Shown: positions 25,333 to 34,587 of the stretch, in pieces
How the letters are laid out: every line of letters starts with the position of its first letter
How positions within the stretch are numbered: the first letter of the stretch is position 1
NCBI RefSeq assembly: GCF_030409835.1
Contig: NZ_JAUFQO010000001.1
Location: forward strand, 372,001 to 436,000
Source: Lutimonas halocynthiae
Lineage (GTDB): Bacteria > Bacteroidota > Bacteroidia > Flavobacteriales > Flavobacteriaceae
Length of the DNA stretch: 64,000 bases
Direction of reading: 5' to 3'
The notes under the pieces: generated by a model
The model's database searches: none
Told to the model about the DNA's origin: nothing
Seen by the model: only the letters and a program-made list of their open reading frames with translations
Position numbers and translations under genes: made by a program

Positions 25333-27207
25333 TTAACGTCCCATATAAACCAACAGTACAGAAACATCACTTGGCGACACTCCTGAAATTCTGCTTGCTT
25401 GCGATATGGTTGCTGGCTGAATCTTTGCTAACTTCTCCCTTGCTTCATAGGAGATTGATTTAATTTTTTCGTAATTAAAATTCACTGGAATTTTTATGTT
25501 CTCTAAGCGCTGTAATTTGTCAGCAGAATTTCTTTCCTTCTCGATATAACCAGAATATTTAACATGGATTTCTGTTTGTTCTACAACCTCCTCATCAATT
25601 TCATGCTCCTTAATAAACTCCATAACTTTAGGAAAACGCTTGACGTCATTAAAATCTAATTGTGGCCTAGAAGCAATTTTAAACATTTTCATTGACTGGC
25701 TTACCGCAGCAGAATCCTTTTCATTCAAGATTGGATTTACATCCTCGGGCTTTATACTTGTATCCTTTAAAAACTTGATAAATAAATCAGTCTTTTCTTG
25801 CTTCTCAAGTACTCTATTCAAACGCTCTTTAGAAGCCAAACCAATCGCATACGATAAGGGTGTCAATCTCAAATCAGCGTTATCTTGTCTTAATAAGGTT
25901 CTGTATTCTGCTCTTGAGGTAAACATCCTATAAGGCTCATCTGTACCCTTGGTAATAAGGTCGTCAATCAAAACGCCTATATAAGCCTCATCTCTTTGTA
26001 AGATAAATGGTTCTCTTCCTTTTATATTCAAGGCTGCATTTATTCCTGCCATCAAACCTTGAGCTGCAGCTTCCTCATACCCTGTAGTTCCATTAATCTG
26101 ACCTGCAAAATAGAGGTTCTTAATAAGCTTTGTTTCTAAAGTATGCTGTAATTGTGTTGGTGGAAAATAATCATATTCTATTGCATATCCGAATCTCAAA
26201 AACTTAACATTTTCAAATCCAGCTACCTTTTTTAAAGCTTTGTATTGTACCTCATGTGGCAAGGAAGTTGAAAAACCGTTTACATATATCTCTGTCGTAT
26301 TCCAACCTTCCGGCTCCACAAACAACTGATGCCTGTCCTTGGTTGCAAACCTATCAATCTTATCTTCTATTGAAGGACAGTACCTTGGTCCAATCCCTTT
26401 AATTCTTCCGGTATACATCGGTGAATTTTCAAAACCCTCCCTAAGCAAATCATGAACTTCTGGAGAAGTATAAGACATAAAACAAGAACGCTGTTCTTTT
26501 AGATTAGTCGTATCAGTATAAGAAAATTTAGAAGTTACTTCATCTCCTGGCTGCTCTATCATTTTTGAAAAGTCTAAAGACCTGGCATCCACTCGAGGTG
26601 GTGTGCCTGTCTTCATTCTTCCAGATTCAAATCCTCTTGCAACCAAATCTTCGGTTATCCCAGTTGAAGATCCTTCCCCTGCTCTACCGCCACCAAAAGT
26701 TTTTTCACCTATATGAATTCGACCGTTTAAAAACGTTCCAGCAGTAACTATAACTGTCGTCCCAAAAATCTCAAGACCCAACTGCGTCTTTACACCTATT
26801 ATCTTTTCTTCATCAAACAACAAACCATTAACAGAGTCTTGAAACATATCAAGGTTATCAGTGTGCTCCAATGTATTTCGCCACTCTTCAGCAAACCTCA
26901 TTCTATCACTTTGCGCTCTCGGACTCCACATTGCAGGCCCTTTAGATTTATTCAACATCTTAAATTGAATAGCAGTTAAATCTGTTACGATACCACTATA
27001 TCCTCCAAGCGCATCAATCTCCCTTACAATTTGTCCTTTTGCAATACCACCCATCGCTGGGTTACAACTCATTTGAGCTATGTTCTGCAAACTCATTGTA
27101 ATTAACAAAGTGTGGCAGCCCAAATTAGCAGCCGCAGCGGCAGCTTCACTTCCAGCATGGCCTCCACCAACAACTATAACATCATACTTCGACTCGAACA
27201 TATTCAT
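25333..27207 (-). CDS. mnmG: tRNA uridine-5-carboxymethylaminomethyl modification enzyme MnmG (GidA)
   Basis: A 624-residue FAD enzyme that with MnmE installs the cmnm5 group on U34 of several tRNAs. The N-terminal dinucleotide fold is YDVIVVGGGHAGSEAA. Family signatures are present: MSCNPAMGGIAKGQ, the catalytic-cysteine segment GRIKGIGPRYCPSIEDKI, FAGQINGTTGYEEAAAQG and the C-terminal GidA-associated domain ending RISGVSPSDVSVLLVY. Length is normal for the family. It follows ybeY by 35 bases, and a perfect parS site fills most of that gap. Confidence 0.97.
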   Translation of the reverse strand: MNMFESKYDVIVVGGGHAGSEAAAAAANLGCHTLLITMSLQNIAQMSCNPAMGGIAKGQIVREIDALGGYSGIVTDLTAIQFKMLNKSKGPAMWSPRAQSDRMRFAEEWRNTLEHTDNLDMFQDSVNGLLFDEEKIIGVKTQLGLEIFGTTVIVTAGTFLNGRIHIGEKTFGGGRAGEGSSTGITEDLVARGFESGRMKTGTPPRVDARSLDFSKMIEQPGDEVTSKFSYTDTTNLKEQRSCFMSYTSPEVHDLLREGFENSPMYTGRIKGIGPRYCPSIEDKIDRFATKDRHQLFVEPEGWNTTEIYVNGFSTSLPHEVQYKALKKVAGFENVKFLRFGYAIEYDYFPPTQLQHTLETKLIKNLYFAGQINGTTGYEEAAAQGLMAGINAALNIKGREPFILQRDEAYIGVLIDDLITKGTDEPYRMFTSRAEYRTLLRQDNADLRLTPLSYAIGLASKERLNRVLEKQEKTDLFIKFLKDTSIKPEDVNPILNEKDSAAVSQSMKMFKIASRPQLDFNDVKRFPKVMEFIKEHEIDEEVVEQTEIHVKYSGYIEKERNSADKLQRLENIKIPVNFNYEKIKSISYEAREKLAKIQPATISQASRISGVSPSDVSVLLVYMGR

Positions 27208-27214
27208 ATCTTAT

Positions 27215-27230
27215 TGTTTCACGTGAAACA
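27215..27230. other. parS: Perfect parS site (ParB/Spo0J binding) between ybeY and mnmG
   Basis: TGTTTCACGTGAAACA, a perfect 16-bp palindrome identical to the widely conserved chromosomal parS. It lies in the 35-base gap upstream of mnmG. Chromosomal parS sites cluster around oriC, so this window is probably origin-proximal; the parA/parB genes are not in the window. Confidence 0.93.
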
Positions 27231-27242
27231 TTTTATCACTTG

Positions 27243-27656
27243 TTAAAAAGTGCGCAAAGATAGGTAATAATCTTCTTTCGCTCTCATCATCATTTTATCC
27301 TCTTCTGACTTGTCTTTGTAACCACAGTAATGCAAGACTCCATGTATCATCACTCTATGCAATTCATCTTTGAAAGACAGGTTCAATTCCTCAGAATTCT
27401 CCTTCACTCTTTCATAAGAAATGTATACATCGCCTGAAACAACAATTCCTTGGGTATAATCAAAACTAATAATATCTGTTAATGTATTGTGTTTCAATGT
27501 TTTAACATTAATTTCGTGGAGATAATCATCATCGCAAAATATGTAGTTTAACTCCCCTAATTCCTTTTCTTCTGAGTCTAAAGTAAACTGTACCCAATCT
27601 GATATCTGTGGCTCATCATCTAAGCTAAACTTACCTACTATTGTATACTCAATCAT
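27243..27656 (-). CDS. ybeY: Endoribonuclease YbeY (16S rRNA maturation)
   Basis: A 137-residue single-domain metalloprotein needed for 16S rRNA 3' maturation and ribosome quality control. The core RVMIHGVLHYCGYKDKSEED gives H-x3-H (His105, His109); the third ligand, a histidine in GYDH of most YbeY proteins, is Asp115 here (GYKD). I believe this is the usual Bacteroidota form, and aspartate can still bind zinc. VKTLKHNTLTDIISFDY is the second family signature. It starts 2 bases after the DUF4175 gene stop, so the two are coupled. Confidence 0.92.
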   Translation of the reverse strand: MIEYTIVGKFSLDDEPQISDWVQFTLDSEEKELGELNYIFCDDDYLHEINVKTLKHNTLTDIISFDYTQGIVVSGDVYISYERVKENSEELNLSFKDELHRVMIHGVLHYCGYKDKSEEDKMMMRAKEDYYLSLRTF

Positions 27657-27658
27657 AA

Positions 27659-30600
27659 CTATGATTTATCTTGTTCAAAATATTCTTTAACTCTTTTTTT
27701 ATATTCAGGAGACAACTCCAGTCGCTTTCTTCTTAAAGCTTCATTTTCATTTCTAAATTTACTTGCATCCTTTAAATCTTGAATCTCTCGAAATTCATTA
27801 TCCCTTTCATTAGTCTCTGACTCACGCTTCGTATCTTTATTCCTTTTCATATTCGCATTCTCCAACTCCAATAACTCATGCTCCAATTTTTGCATCCTAT
27901 CCAAGGTCTCATTAGTAATTCCTTTTTCAAGTAGTATTTTTTCTAACTCCTCCATTTGACTTATGGCAGCCTTTCCTTTTTGACCTCCTCCTCCTTCTTT
28001 GTCAAGCATCTTCTGAAGTTCATCTTTTAATATCTTTTGCTCCTGATACATTTGAAACTGCTCACCACTCATAGCTTCTTTACCATTCTTACCCTGACCT
28101 TTCTGTGCATCCATTCCCTCCTTCATTTTTTTCATCATTCCCTGCTGCTTTTGAATAATGTCTGGTAAACTAAGCTCTCCTTCTTTCCCTTTACCTTTTC
28201 CTGAACCTGGCTTTTGATTTTGCAGATTTTGCAGCATATCACTTAATAAATCAGCTAGGTTATTCGCTGCAGTCATCGTGTATTGTTGATTACTCATTCC
28301 CTGTTGAATTCTATTCTCAGCTATATTTTCAAGTGATTTATCCAAATTATAATGTGCGGAACTTAAATCCTCCTGAATCTTAGAACTCAATTTAACCATT
28401 CGTAAAGACAGGGCGTAGAGGCTGTCATCAATATGTTCAAAATTCTCTTTTAGCTTAATCTGACCCTTTAATTTCTCAGGAAAATCGGCATTCTTTGAAC
28501 TTACAGATTCAAAAGAGAGCATTAGATCTTCTTGATCAAGCGAGAATCTTAACAGATTTTTAAGGATCTGTTGCAAGTCTTGAATGTTTTCTTCTAAACC
28601 CTGCATTTCCATTTCCATTAAACCCGATTCCATTTTTTTACTCAACTCCTTCATTCTTTCAGAGGCCGCTCTTTGCTTATCCTTAGCTTTCTCTTTTGAC
28701 TTTCCTCCATCGACATCTTCCTCATTTTCACTTTTTTCTAAGGATTCTTCAGCCTCCTTCATGTCCATTTCTATTAATTTCTCATCGGGCTCACTTTCAA
28801 AAATGTCTAAGGGATTCTTTAACTGCTCATTCTGCTCCCTCAGGTCGTTAAAATCTTTTTTGATAGAATCAAATTTTTCATTTAAGCGCTGTTGTTCATC
28901 CTTAGAATTTGTTTCTTCTGTACTCAGATCCAATTGCTCCTCTGACAATTCTTTGAGCTTCTCCATAATCTGTACAGATTTTTTCTCAACGTAAAACTGT
29001 TTGGTAAGCTCTAAAATTCTTTCAAGTGTTCTTTTCTCTTGTTTACTTTGTTCTTTAAGCTTGTCTATTTTTTCAAGAAGGTCTTCTTTTTGAAGCTTTT
29101 CAGCCAAAGCTTCTAATTCTTTAATTAATTCTTCCTTTTCCTTGTAATCACTTAATTCATCCCATCTCTTCTTTAGTTCCTCCTTTTTCTCTGTGAGAGC
29201 CGGATCATCTTCATCATTCATTTCGTCAAGATTGTCTTTCATTTTTTCGGCATTCTTGTCCATCATTTCCTGATATTGTTTTTGCCTGTCTAGAAAATCT
29301 TCTAATTGTTTCTTATCATTCCAGTCTACATTTTCTTTGTTCTTTAGTTTTTTCGAAAATTCCTCCATCGCCTTTTCAAGCTCTTCACTTGATTCTTTGG
29401 TCTTCTGCATGTCTTCTATTCCTTCCTTCTGCTCTTTCAAAATTTCAAACTCCTCTTCTTGTTGGGTTCGATTCTTGTAACTAAATGATCTCGAAACTGT
29501 TCTTTTAGGGCCTTTTATGGCGTCATTGTCAAATACCTCGAAGTACACCTCATAGTTATGGCCCTCTTCTAATATAATTCCTTCTGGAAACACATAGAAA
29601 AACTCTTCAAAATCACTTTTGTCAACAGGAATTCTTCCTATACTCTGTTTCTCATTACTCAAGTCTTTTGCGACAACTTGCAATCTCGAAATTCCATAAT
29701 CATCAGTTAATTGACCTAAAAACTGCACCGGCCCTCTCTTAACCGAATCCATGTCAGATTGAACAGCTATTTTAGGATACTCGTCCGCAACAACATCCAA
29801 TTGATAGCGCAAGGTTTCAAAATCTTTTAATTGTTCATTTGAAGATCTTATTTCATATGCTAAATTTTTTCTTACACTTTTGCTGATAATAAACCTGCCT
29901 GTTGAGCCTTGCATCGCCTCATTCTTGTTATCACCTTTTTCATCTAACATTACAAAATCAACAGATTCAGTGTTTTCTGAATCAACTATCCAGGTCACTT
30001 GCGTACCAACAGGAATTATTGCATTACCCGTGTTTCCGATTGTATCTAAAGGCTTATTCAAATAGTCAGGGAATTTCAGCTCCATCCTAAAGTTTGTAAT
30101 TTTAGGAGCAGCTATAACTTTAAGAATATACTCCTTAGAACTTACTGAATTACCTTCAATAAAAAATGTGATATCTTCAATAGGGAACTCAAAATCAAAA
30201 GTTGAAATTCCATCTTCTGCTGGAGAGATATACTGACTTTGCCCTTGGTATACGATCCTTATATTCTCTGGAACTATATCGCCAATTGTTCTAAATTTTA
30301 AAGTAAACGACGCTTCCTGAACAGTTTCTAGTTTATCATTGATTACTTCAAAATAAAATGGTGCCGGCGGAGCAAAGGCTGTTTGATGATGCACTACCCT
30401 ATTCAGGCTTTGCGTAAAAATTGAATTATTGCCAGTGATTCCTATAATAAACCAGATAAGTAATGGTATCACTAAATACCGAAGGTGGGTGACATTCTTT
30501 TTAAAAACAATGGCTTTTCTAAAGTGGATTGGTTTTAAATCCTTTGATTTTTGCTCAATACTTGCCTCTAGCAATTCATTTTTTAGACCTGTTGACTTTA

Positions 30601-30940
30601 ACTGAATTACATTAAGTAATTTATCGTCAACTTCTTTAAAATGAGTGCCAATAATTCTGGACGCTTCAAGGTCAGAAATTCCCTTTCGAATTCCCAAAAG
30701 CTTGAACAAGGGAATCAGTATAAACCTGAATAACAGCAAGGATTCAATACCAATAAAAACCCAAAATAAAATCGTTCTACCTAGTGGTTCTAACCATAAG
30801 AAATATTCAATAAAAAGGGTAATAAACAGGTATAGCATCCCAAAAAACAAAAAGAAAATTCCTCCTTTTATAATTTCATTGGTATAATACTTCTTAATGA
30901 AGTTTTGTAGCTTACCGTGTATGTCGTTGTAGTAATTCAA
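27659..30940 (-). CDS. DUF4175 family membrane protein with long coiled coil
   Basis: A 1093-residue protein. The N terminus has transmembrane segments at about 25-45, 55-80 and 150-168; a periplasmic beta-rich region follows (about 200-490; Ig-like repeats such as KLDTVQEASFTLKFRTIGDIVPENIRIVY-type strands). The remainder is an extremely charged Glu/Lys-rich coiled coil (about 500-830) and a Gly/Lys/Met/Gln-rich C-terminal region ending in more helix (to LELSPEYKKRVKEYFEQ). This is the Bacteroidota DUF4175 architecture; a scaffold or mechanosensing role in the envelope is only a guess. It heads the operon with ybeY, mnmG and a methyltransferase. Confidence 0.82.
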   Translation of the reverse strand: MNYYNDIHGKLQNFIKKYYTNEIIKGGIFFLFFGMLYLFITLFIEYFLWLEPLGRTILFWVFIGIESLLLFRFILIPLFKLLGIRKGISDLEASRIIGTHFKEVDDKLLNVIQLKSTGLKNELLEASIEQKSKDLKPIHFRKAIVFKKNVTHLRYLVIPLLIWFIIGITGNNSIFTQSLNRVVHHQTAFAPPAPFYFEVINDKLETVQEASFTLKFRTIGDIVPENIRIVYQGQSQYISPAEDGISTFDFEFPIEDITFFIEGNSVSSKEYILKVIAAPKITNFRMELKFPDYLNKPLDTIGNTGNAIIPVGTQVTWIVDSENTESVDFVMLDEKGDNKNEAMQGSTGRFIISKSVRKNLAYEIRSSNEQLKDFETLRYQLDVVADEYPKIAVQSDMDSVKRGPVQFLGQLTDDYGISRLQVVAKDLSNEKQSIGRIPVDKSDFEEFFYVFPEGIILEEGHNYEVYFEVFDNDAIKGPKRTVSRSFSYKNRTQQEEEFEILKEQKEGIEDMQKTKESSEELEKAMEEFSKKLKNKENVDWNDKKQLEDFLDRQKQYQEMMDKNAEKMKDNLDEMNDEDDPALTEKKEELKKRWDELSDYKEKEELIKELEALAEKLQKEDLLEKIDKLKEQSKQEKRTLERILELTKQFYVEKKSVQIMEKLKELSEEQLDLSTEETNSKDEQQRLNEKFDSIKKDFNDLREQNEQLKNPLDIFESEPDEKLIEMDMKEAEESLEKSENEEDVDGGKSKEKAKDKQRAASERMKELSKKMESGLMEMEMQGLEENIQDLQQILKNLLRFSLDQEDLMLSFESVSSKNADFPEKLKGQIKLKENFEHIDDSLYALSLRMVKLSSKIQEDLSSAHYNLDKSLENIAENRIQQGMSNQQYTMTAANNLADLLSDMLQNLQNQKPGSGKGKGKEGELSLPDIIQKQQGMMKKMKEGMDAQKGQGKNGKEAMSGEQFQMYQEQKILKDELQKMLDKEGGGGQKGKAAISQMEELEKILLEKGITNETLDRMQKLEHELLELENANMKRNKDTKRESETNERDNEFREIQDLKDASKFRNENEALRRKRLELSPEYKKRVKEYFEQDKS

Positions 30941-31020
30941 TATTAATCTCTAAAATTACAATTAATCTTTAAACCTGAGTTCCCTTTAAATTGTATTTTA
31001 GTAAAGTGTTAACATAAGAA

Positions 31021-31935
31021 ATGAAACAGAATACAGATTTAATTGAAACCTCAGCCCTTAAAATAGGCGTAGTTATTAATGTTATTATGGCGATAGCTGG
31101 CTGGATTGCCTTTTCTGTAACCGGCTCTGAGGCACTGTTATTAGATGGAAATTTCTCATTTATCTCTGCCGTGACCACGGTTGGTGCCATCATCATCATC
31201 CATAAAAAACACAAGAGAACCGCTGTCTTCCCATATGGACGGTATTTTTATGAGTCATTCTTTACCCTTTCAAAAGGGATTCTAATTCTAGGGGTGATCA
31301 TTGCAGCTGTTTTTCAAAATGCCATAAAAATCCTGGAATTTATTGAAGGTAAAGAGCTCGAAAAACTTAAAACAGGCCCTATTGTTATTTATATGGTTCT
31401 CATGGTTGTGCTATGCTTCGGATTGGCATTTCTCTACCAGAACAAAAATAAAAAGATCAACTTTAAGAGCAGTATCCTTGCCGTTGAAGCCAAGGCCAGT
31501 AAGATAGATGGTTTTATGACGATCGCAGTAGGGGTGGCTCTAGTGCTCACCACCTTTGTTCCAGAAACTTCAAGATTCTCTTTTTTACTGTATATAGGTG
31601 ATGCCATTATTGTAATTCTGATGGCCATACTGCTTTTAAACACACCGTTTCAAGTCATCAAAGAAGGTTTTATAGAGCTTGGCGGAGGGAGTCTTCAAAA
31701 TCAAGAATCTGTTAAACAAATCGAAAGTGTTGTCCAAAACCACCTCCCGGATGGATTAGCCATTGATCGCTGTCACATTTCAAAAACAGGTAGCAGCCAT
31801 TTGGTACTTATTTATGCTACATCAAACGAATCAACCATAGCATTAGACAAGCTTTCGCAATTCAGAAAATCAATACATGAAAACATTGATGTTGATTTTC
31901 CAAATTCTGAGGTAGAGATCGTTTTTCGAGATTAA
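31021..31935 (+). CDS. Cation diffusion facilitator-like transporter with a degenerate metal site
   Basis: A 304-residue protein with six predicted membrane helices and a C-terminal ferredoxin-like cytoplasmic domain (about 225-304), as in CDF transporters. In TM2 the usual Asp-x3-Asp reads Asp42-x3-Ser46 (LLLDGNFSFIS), and in TM5 the His/Asp-x3-Asp reads Ala-x3-Asp (AKASKIDGF). Only one ligand of each pair remains. Metal specificity or transport by the classical route is therefore doubtful; compare the intact CDF gene at 53127. The gene is divergent from DUF4175 and convergent with a FadL-like gene. Confidence 0.8.
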   Translation: MKQNTDLIETSALKIGVVINVIMAIAGWIAFSVTGSEALLLDGNFSFISAVTTVGAIIIIHKKHKRTAVFPYGRYFYESFFTLSKGILILGVIIAAVFQNAIKILEFIEGKELEKLKTGPIVIYMVLMVVLCFGLAFLYQNKNKKINFKSSILAVEAKASKIDGFMTIAVGVALVLTTFVPETSRFSFLLYIGDAIIVILMAILLLNTPFQVIKEGFIELGGGSLQNQESVKQIESVVQNHLPDGLAIDRCHISKTGSSHLVLIYATSNESTIALDKLSQFRKSIHENIDVDFPNSEVEIVFRD

Positions 31936-31938
31936 GGC

Positions 31939-33387
31939 CTACTTGCTATTCGCTGCCTTTTCAATATTTAGATTGATACCAAGTGTAAAACTAAAATTAT
32001 GATACTGCGTTGATGTGTTGTTTTGTATATCCCCTCGTAAAAAATTTGCCTGACTCGCTGAAGTCATGCTCACAAACTGAGGGTCTGCTTCAGAACTCCC
32101 ATTCGCATAATCCAGGCCTACTGTGAGGTCCAGCTTTTTATTTGACATCTTGATTCCTGAAGTAATATGATATAAATCCCAATAGGTTATATTCGGAACA
32201 AAATCTTCAGCTCTGTCAAGCGCCTCTTCATCAAAAAAGTTCATATCCGTTCTAAAGCTACCAATATAACTGATCCATTCTTTAATTTCATAACGAATTG
32301 AAAGCCCTACATTCGTTACACTTTTATGCGCCATTACCGGAATTGCATAGTCTTCAGTAGGCCCGGTAGGATAATCAAGATCAATGCTATTATCATTCTT
32401 TTTGATCATTTCATAAGTTTCAATTTTGGCAAACCATTCGGTTGAAAAGCCTACTACGAGTTTTCCAAAATCATATTCTGCACCAAAACTAACTGAAAAA
32501 GGTGTCTTATAAACGCCACTGTATTTATCATGAGAATCTGTGCTGCTTACAAGTATGTCTTCATCAGGTAATACAGATACCTGTGACTTGTATGCATAAT
32601 TGTTTAACAAACCCAAACTTATTGAAGGAGTAGACATAGTCAAGCCTAATTTAAGCTCATCAAGATCGATGTCAATGGCTGGACGAAAAATAAAGCCCAT
32701 TGTTCTGGCATTAAACTTTTGCTCCTCATTGTTCGAGGTCAAATCTGAAAACTGATTCAAAGGGTTCCCAACCTCATCCTCAGGAAAAGCGCTTGCCACA
32801 TAACTATCCAAATAGTCTTGAGTTCTGATAAAAAAATACATTCCCAAGCCTAGCCCAATCCTTTCTGTTACTTTATAAGCAAAAGCTCCAAAAACCCAGC
32901 TTTCCCTGATCCTGTTATCATATCTCAGTTGACCTTGAAAGATATCTTCTCTGCTGTCTGGACTCAAATAATTCCCTACATTCTCATGTTCAATATTAAA
33001 AGACAAATTTGTATTATAACGTGTCATGGCGCCAAAGGCATAAGTCATATCGGGTCGTTTTTTCGACCTTTTCAAATAGGCGATTAAAGATGGCGCTACA
33101 TCTCCTGAGAAATAGTCTAAATTTATTTCATCTCCTCCGGCGTTCTTTATGTTTAATACATCAATTGAAACGACGTCTGCTTGTCCTTCAAAAAACTCTC
33201 CATCTATAAAAGCCAGTGCCCCGGGATTATAATATGCTGCAGCAACATTTCTGATTCCTCCAACTTCTATGCCCCCTTTAAGAGATGAAACAGCCCCAAA
33301 ATTATGGAACCAATAATGCGTTTCTTGAGACCAAAGATGCGTTGAAAATAGAAGAGTCGTAATTAAAAATACTTTTGATAATTTCAT
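31939..33387 (-). CDS. FadL/TodX-like outer-membrane transport protein
   Basis: A 482-residue beta-barrel protein with a signal peptide (about 1-20, ending LWSQ). The N-terminal segment RNVAAAYYNPGALAFIDGEFFEGQADVVSI is the hatch-like A-x-x-x-NPA(G)-x-L motif of the FadL family for uptake of hydrophobic or aromatic molecules. Barrel strands alternate throughout and the sequence ends on an aromatic-rich strand. It is the last gene of the minus-strand block that starts with the three amidohydrolases; the ligand is unknown. 16 bases separate it from the upstream barrel gene. Confidence 0.75.
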   Translation of the reverse strand: MKLSKVFLITTLLFSTHLWSQETHYWFHNFGAVSSLKGGIEVGGIRNVAAAYYNPGALAFIDGEFFEGQADVVSIDVLNIKNAGGDEINLDYFSGDVAPSLIAYLKRSKKRPDMTYAFGAMTRYNTNLSFNIEHENVGNYLSPDSREDIFQGQLRYDNRIRESWVFGAFAYKVTERIGLGLGMYFFIRTQDYLDSYVASAFPEDEVGNPLNQFSDLTSNNEEQKFNARTMGFIFRPAIDIDLDELKLGLTMSTPSISLGLLNNYAYKSQVSVLPDEDILVSSTDSHDKYSGVYKTPFSVSFGAEYDFGKLVVGFSTEWFAKIETYEMIKKNDNSIDLDYPTGPTEDYAIPVMAHKSVTNVGLSIRYEIKEWISYIGSFRTDMNFFDEEALDRAEDFVPNITYWDLYHITSGIKMSNKKLDLTVGLDYANGSSEADPQFVSMTSASQANFLRGDIQNNTSTQYHNFSFTLGINLNIEKAANSK

Positions 33388-33403
33388 AATAATTAAATAC
33401 TAA

Positions 33404-34549
33404 TTAACGTGCCCAATTGCTTCCAATTGTTATATTCCAAGCCCAAATCTCTGGGCCTCTTGCAATATCTATTCCCGTATGAAGCCCGTATTGTTTGGCT
33501 AAAAAATACCTAAATCCTGCACCTCCTGCCACTTTAACATCTTGGAAAATATCACCATAATTTTTTAACGCTTCTCCGGCACCAATAAACCCAACGGCAC
33601 TCCACCGTTTTAAAAAGTTCCAACGCCATTCTGTTTCTACCGTATAAACATTGTCGTTTTGATATCGAAGCGCAGGAATACCTCTTAAAGATATAAAGGG
33701 TAATTGATAAAAAGGTACATCTCCCCATTTTGACGCCACTTGCAGTCGATAACCGGAAAACACCTTCTCATTAACAGGAGTATAAAAATAAGTTCTGGAA
33801 TCTAAATTCCCGTAATTGTTATCTCCTCCCAAAGCTTCTGCAAATGCACCAATTTCCAATGATGTTTTTATACCCTTGTTTGGTGTTAAAGAATTATCTC
33901 TTCCATCATACATAAAAACAGCATTCATTCCAGCCGTATTCGTGTCAATTTCAAGGACTTCCAACTCTGGAATATCGATACCTGTATTAAAGGCTATCTG
34001 ATTATTAAAATAAAGGTAATTCAAACCCATAAAAAAAGGGACTTCCTTTTTTACCCGATATAGCAATTCCTGCATGGTGAGGAATCCTTTCATATTAAAT
34101 CTGTACTCGTTCTGTAGGTTTTCAAATCCTGCACCATAAAAAGTCAAATTAGCCGAAACATAAGCCAATACCCCTAAATATCTAATCCTGTCATTCAAAT
34201 AAGATCCCTGGTGACCTCCACCAATAAACCATGTCCCGTTAGACGTGTAGGCCCCGGCAGCAAAACTAACCGTTGGTGATAAACCCTTTGCTCCTTTATT
34301 TTCAAATGTTTTTCCTTTATGAAAATAGGCTAAGGCTAATCCTCCTCCAAACCCCACAGCTGGTTCTGTAATGATTATTGGTACAGGTAAAAAACCCGTA
34401 TTGGAATTCAAAAATTCGCTCATATCAACGGCCCCATCATCTTTACTGATAAACATGTCTTTAAAAGTTTGGGCCTGCAAAAAACTACATGAAAAGAATA
34501 AGACCAATAGCAGTATCCATAAACTGTTTTTGGGAATGAAATTATTCAT
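33404..34549 (-). CDS. BamA/TamA-family (surface antigen D15) outer-membrane barrel without POTRA domains
   Basis: A 381-residue Omp85-type barrel. After a signal peptide (about 1-27) only about 20 residues precede the barrel, so no POTRA domain is present. The barrel shows FLPVPIIITEPAVGFGGGLALAYF at its start, the family's usual opening for stand-alone Bac_surface_Ag proteins, and FISLRGIPALRYQ, equivalent to the L6-loop V/I-R-G-(F/Y) motif. The last strand is WNITIGSNWAR rather than an aromatic C terminus. POTRA-less members are known in Bacteroidota with unknown function. Adjacent to three other barrels. Confidence 0.8.
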   Translation of the reverse strand: MNNFIPKNSLWILLLVLFFSCSFLQAQTFKDMFISKDDGAVDMSEFLNSNTGFLPVPIIITEPAVGFGGGLALAYFHKGKTFENKGAKGLSPTVSFAAGAYTSNGTWFIGGGHQGSYLNDRIRYLGVLAYVSANLTFYGAGFENLQNEYRFNMKGFLTMQELLYRVKKEVPFFMGLNYLYFNNQIAFNTGIDIPELEVLEIDTNTAGMNAVFMYDGRDNSLTPNKGIKTSLEIGAFAEALGGDNNYGNLDSRTYFYTPVNEKVFSGYRLQVASKWGDVPFYQLPFISLRGIPALRYQNDNVYTVETEWRWNFLKRWSAVGFIGAGEALKNYGDIFQDVKVAGGAGFRYFLAKQYGLHTGIDIARGPEIWAWNITIGSNWAR

Positions 34550-34587
34550 AGGTTGTAGCGGTTAGCAGATATAATTCACAAAAGTAA

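Noticed and set aside
28584-28994. 136-codon plus-strand frame opposite the DUF4175 coiled coil
   Set aside because: Ser/Phe-rich sequence is the expected mirror of Glu/Lys codons; a compositional shadow.
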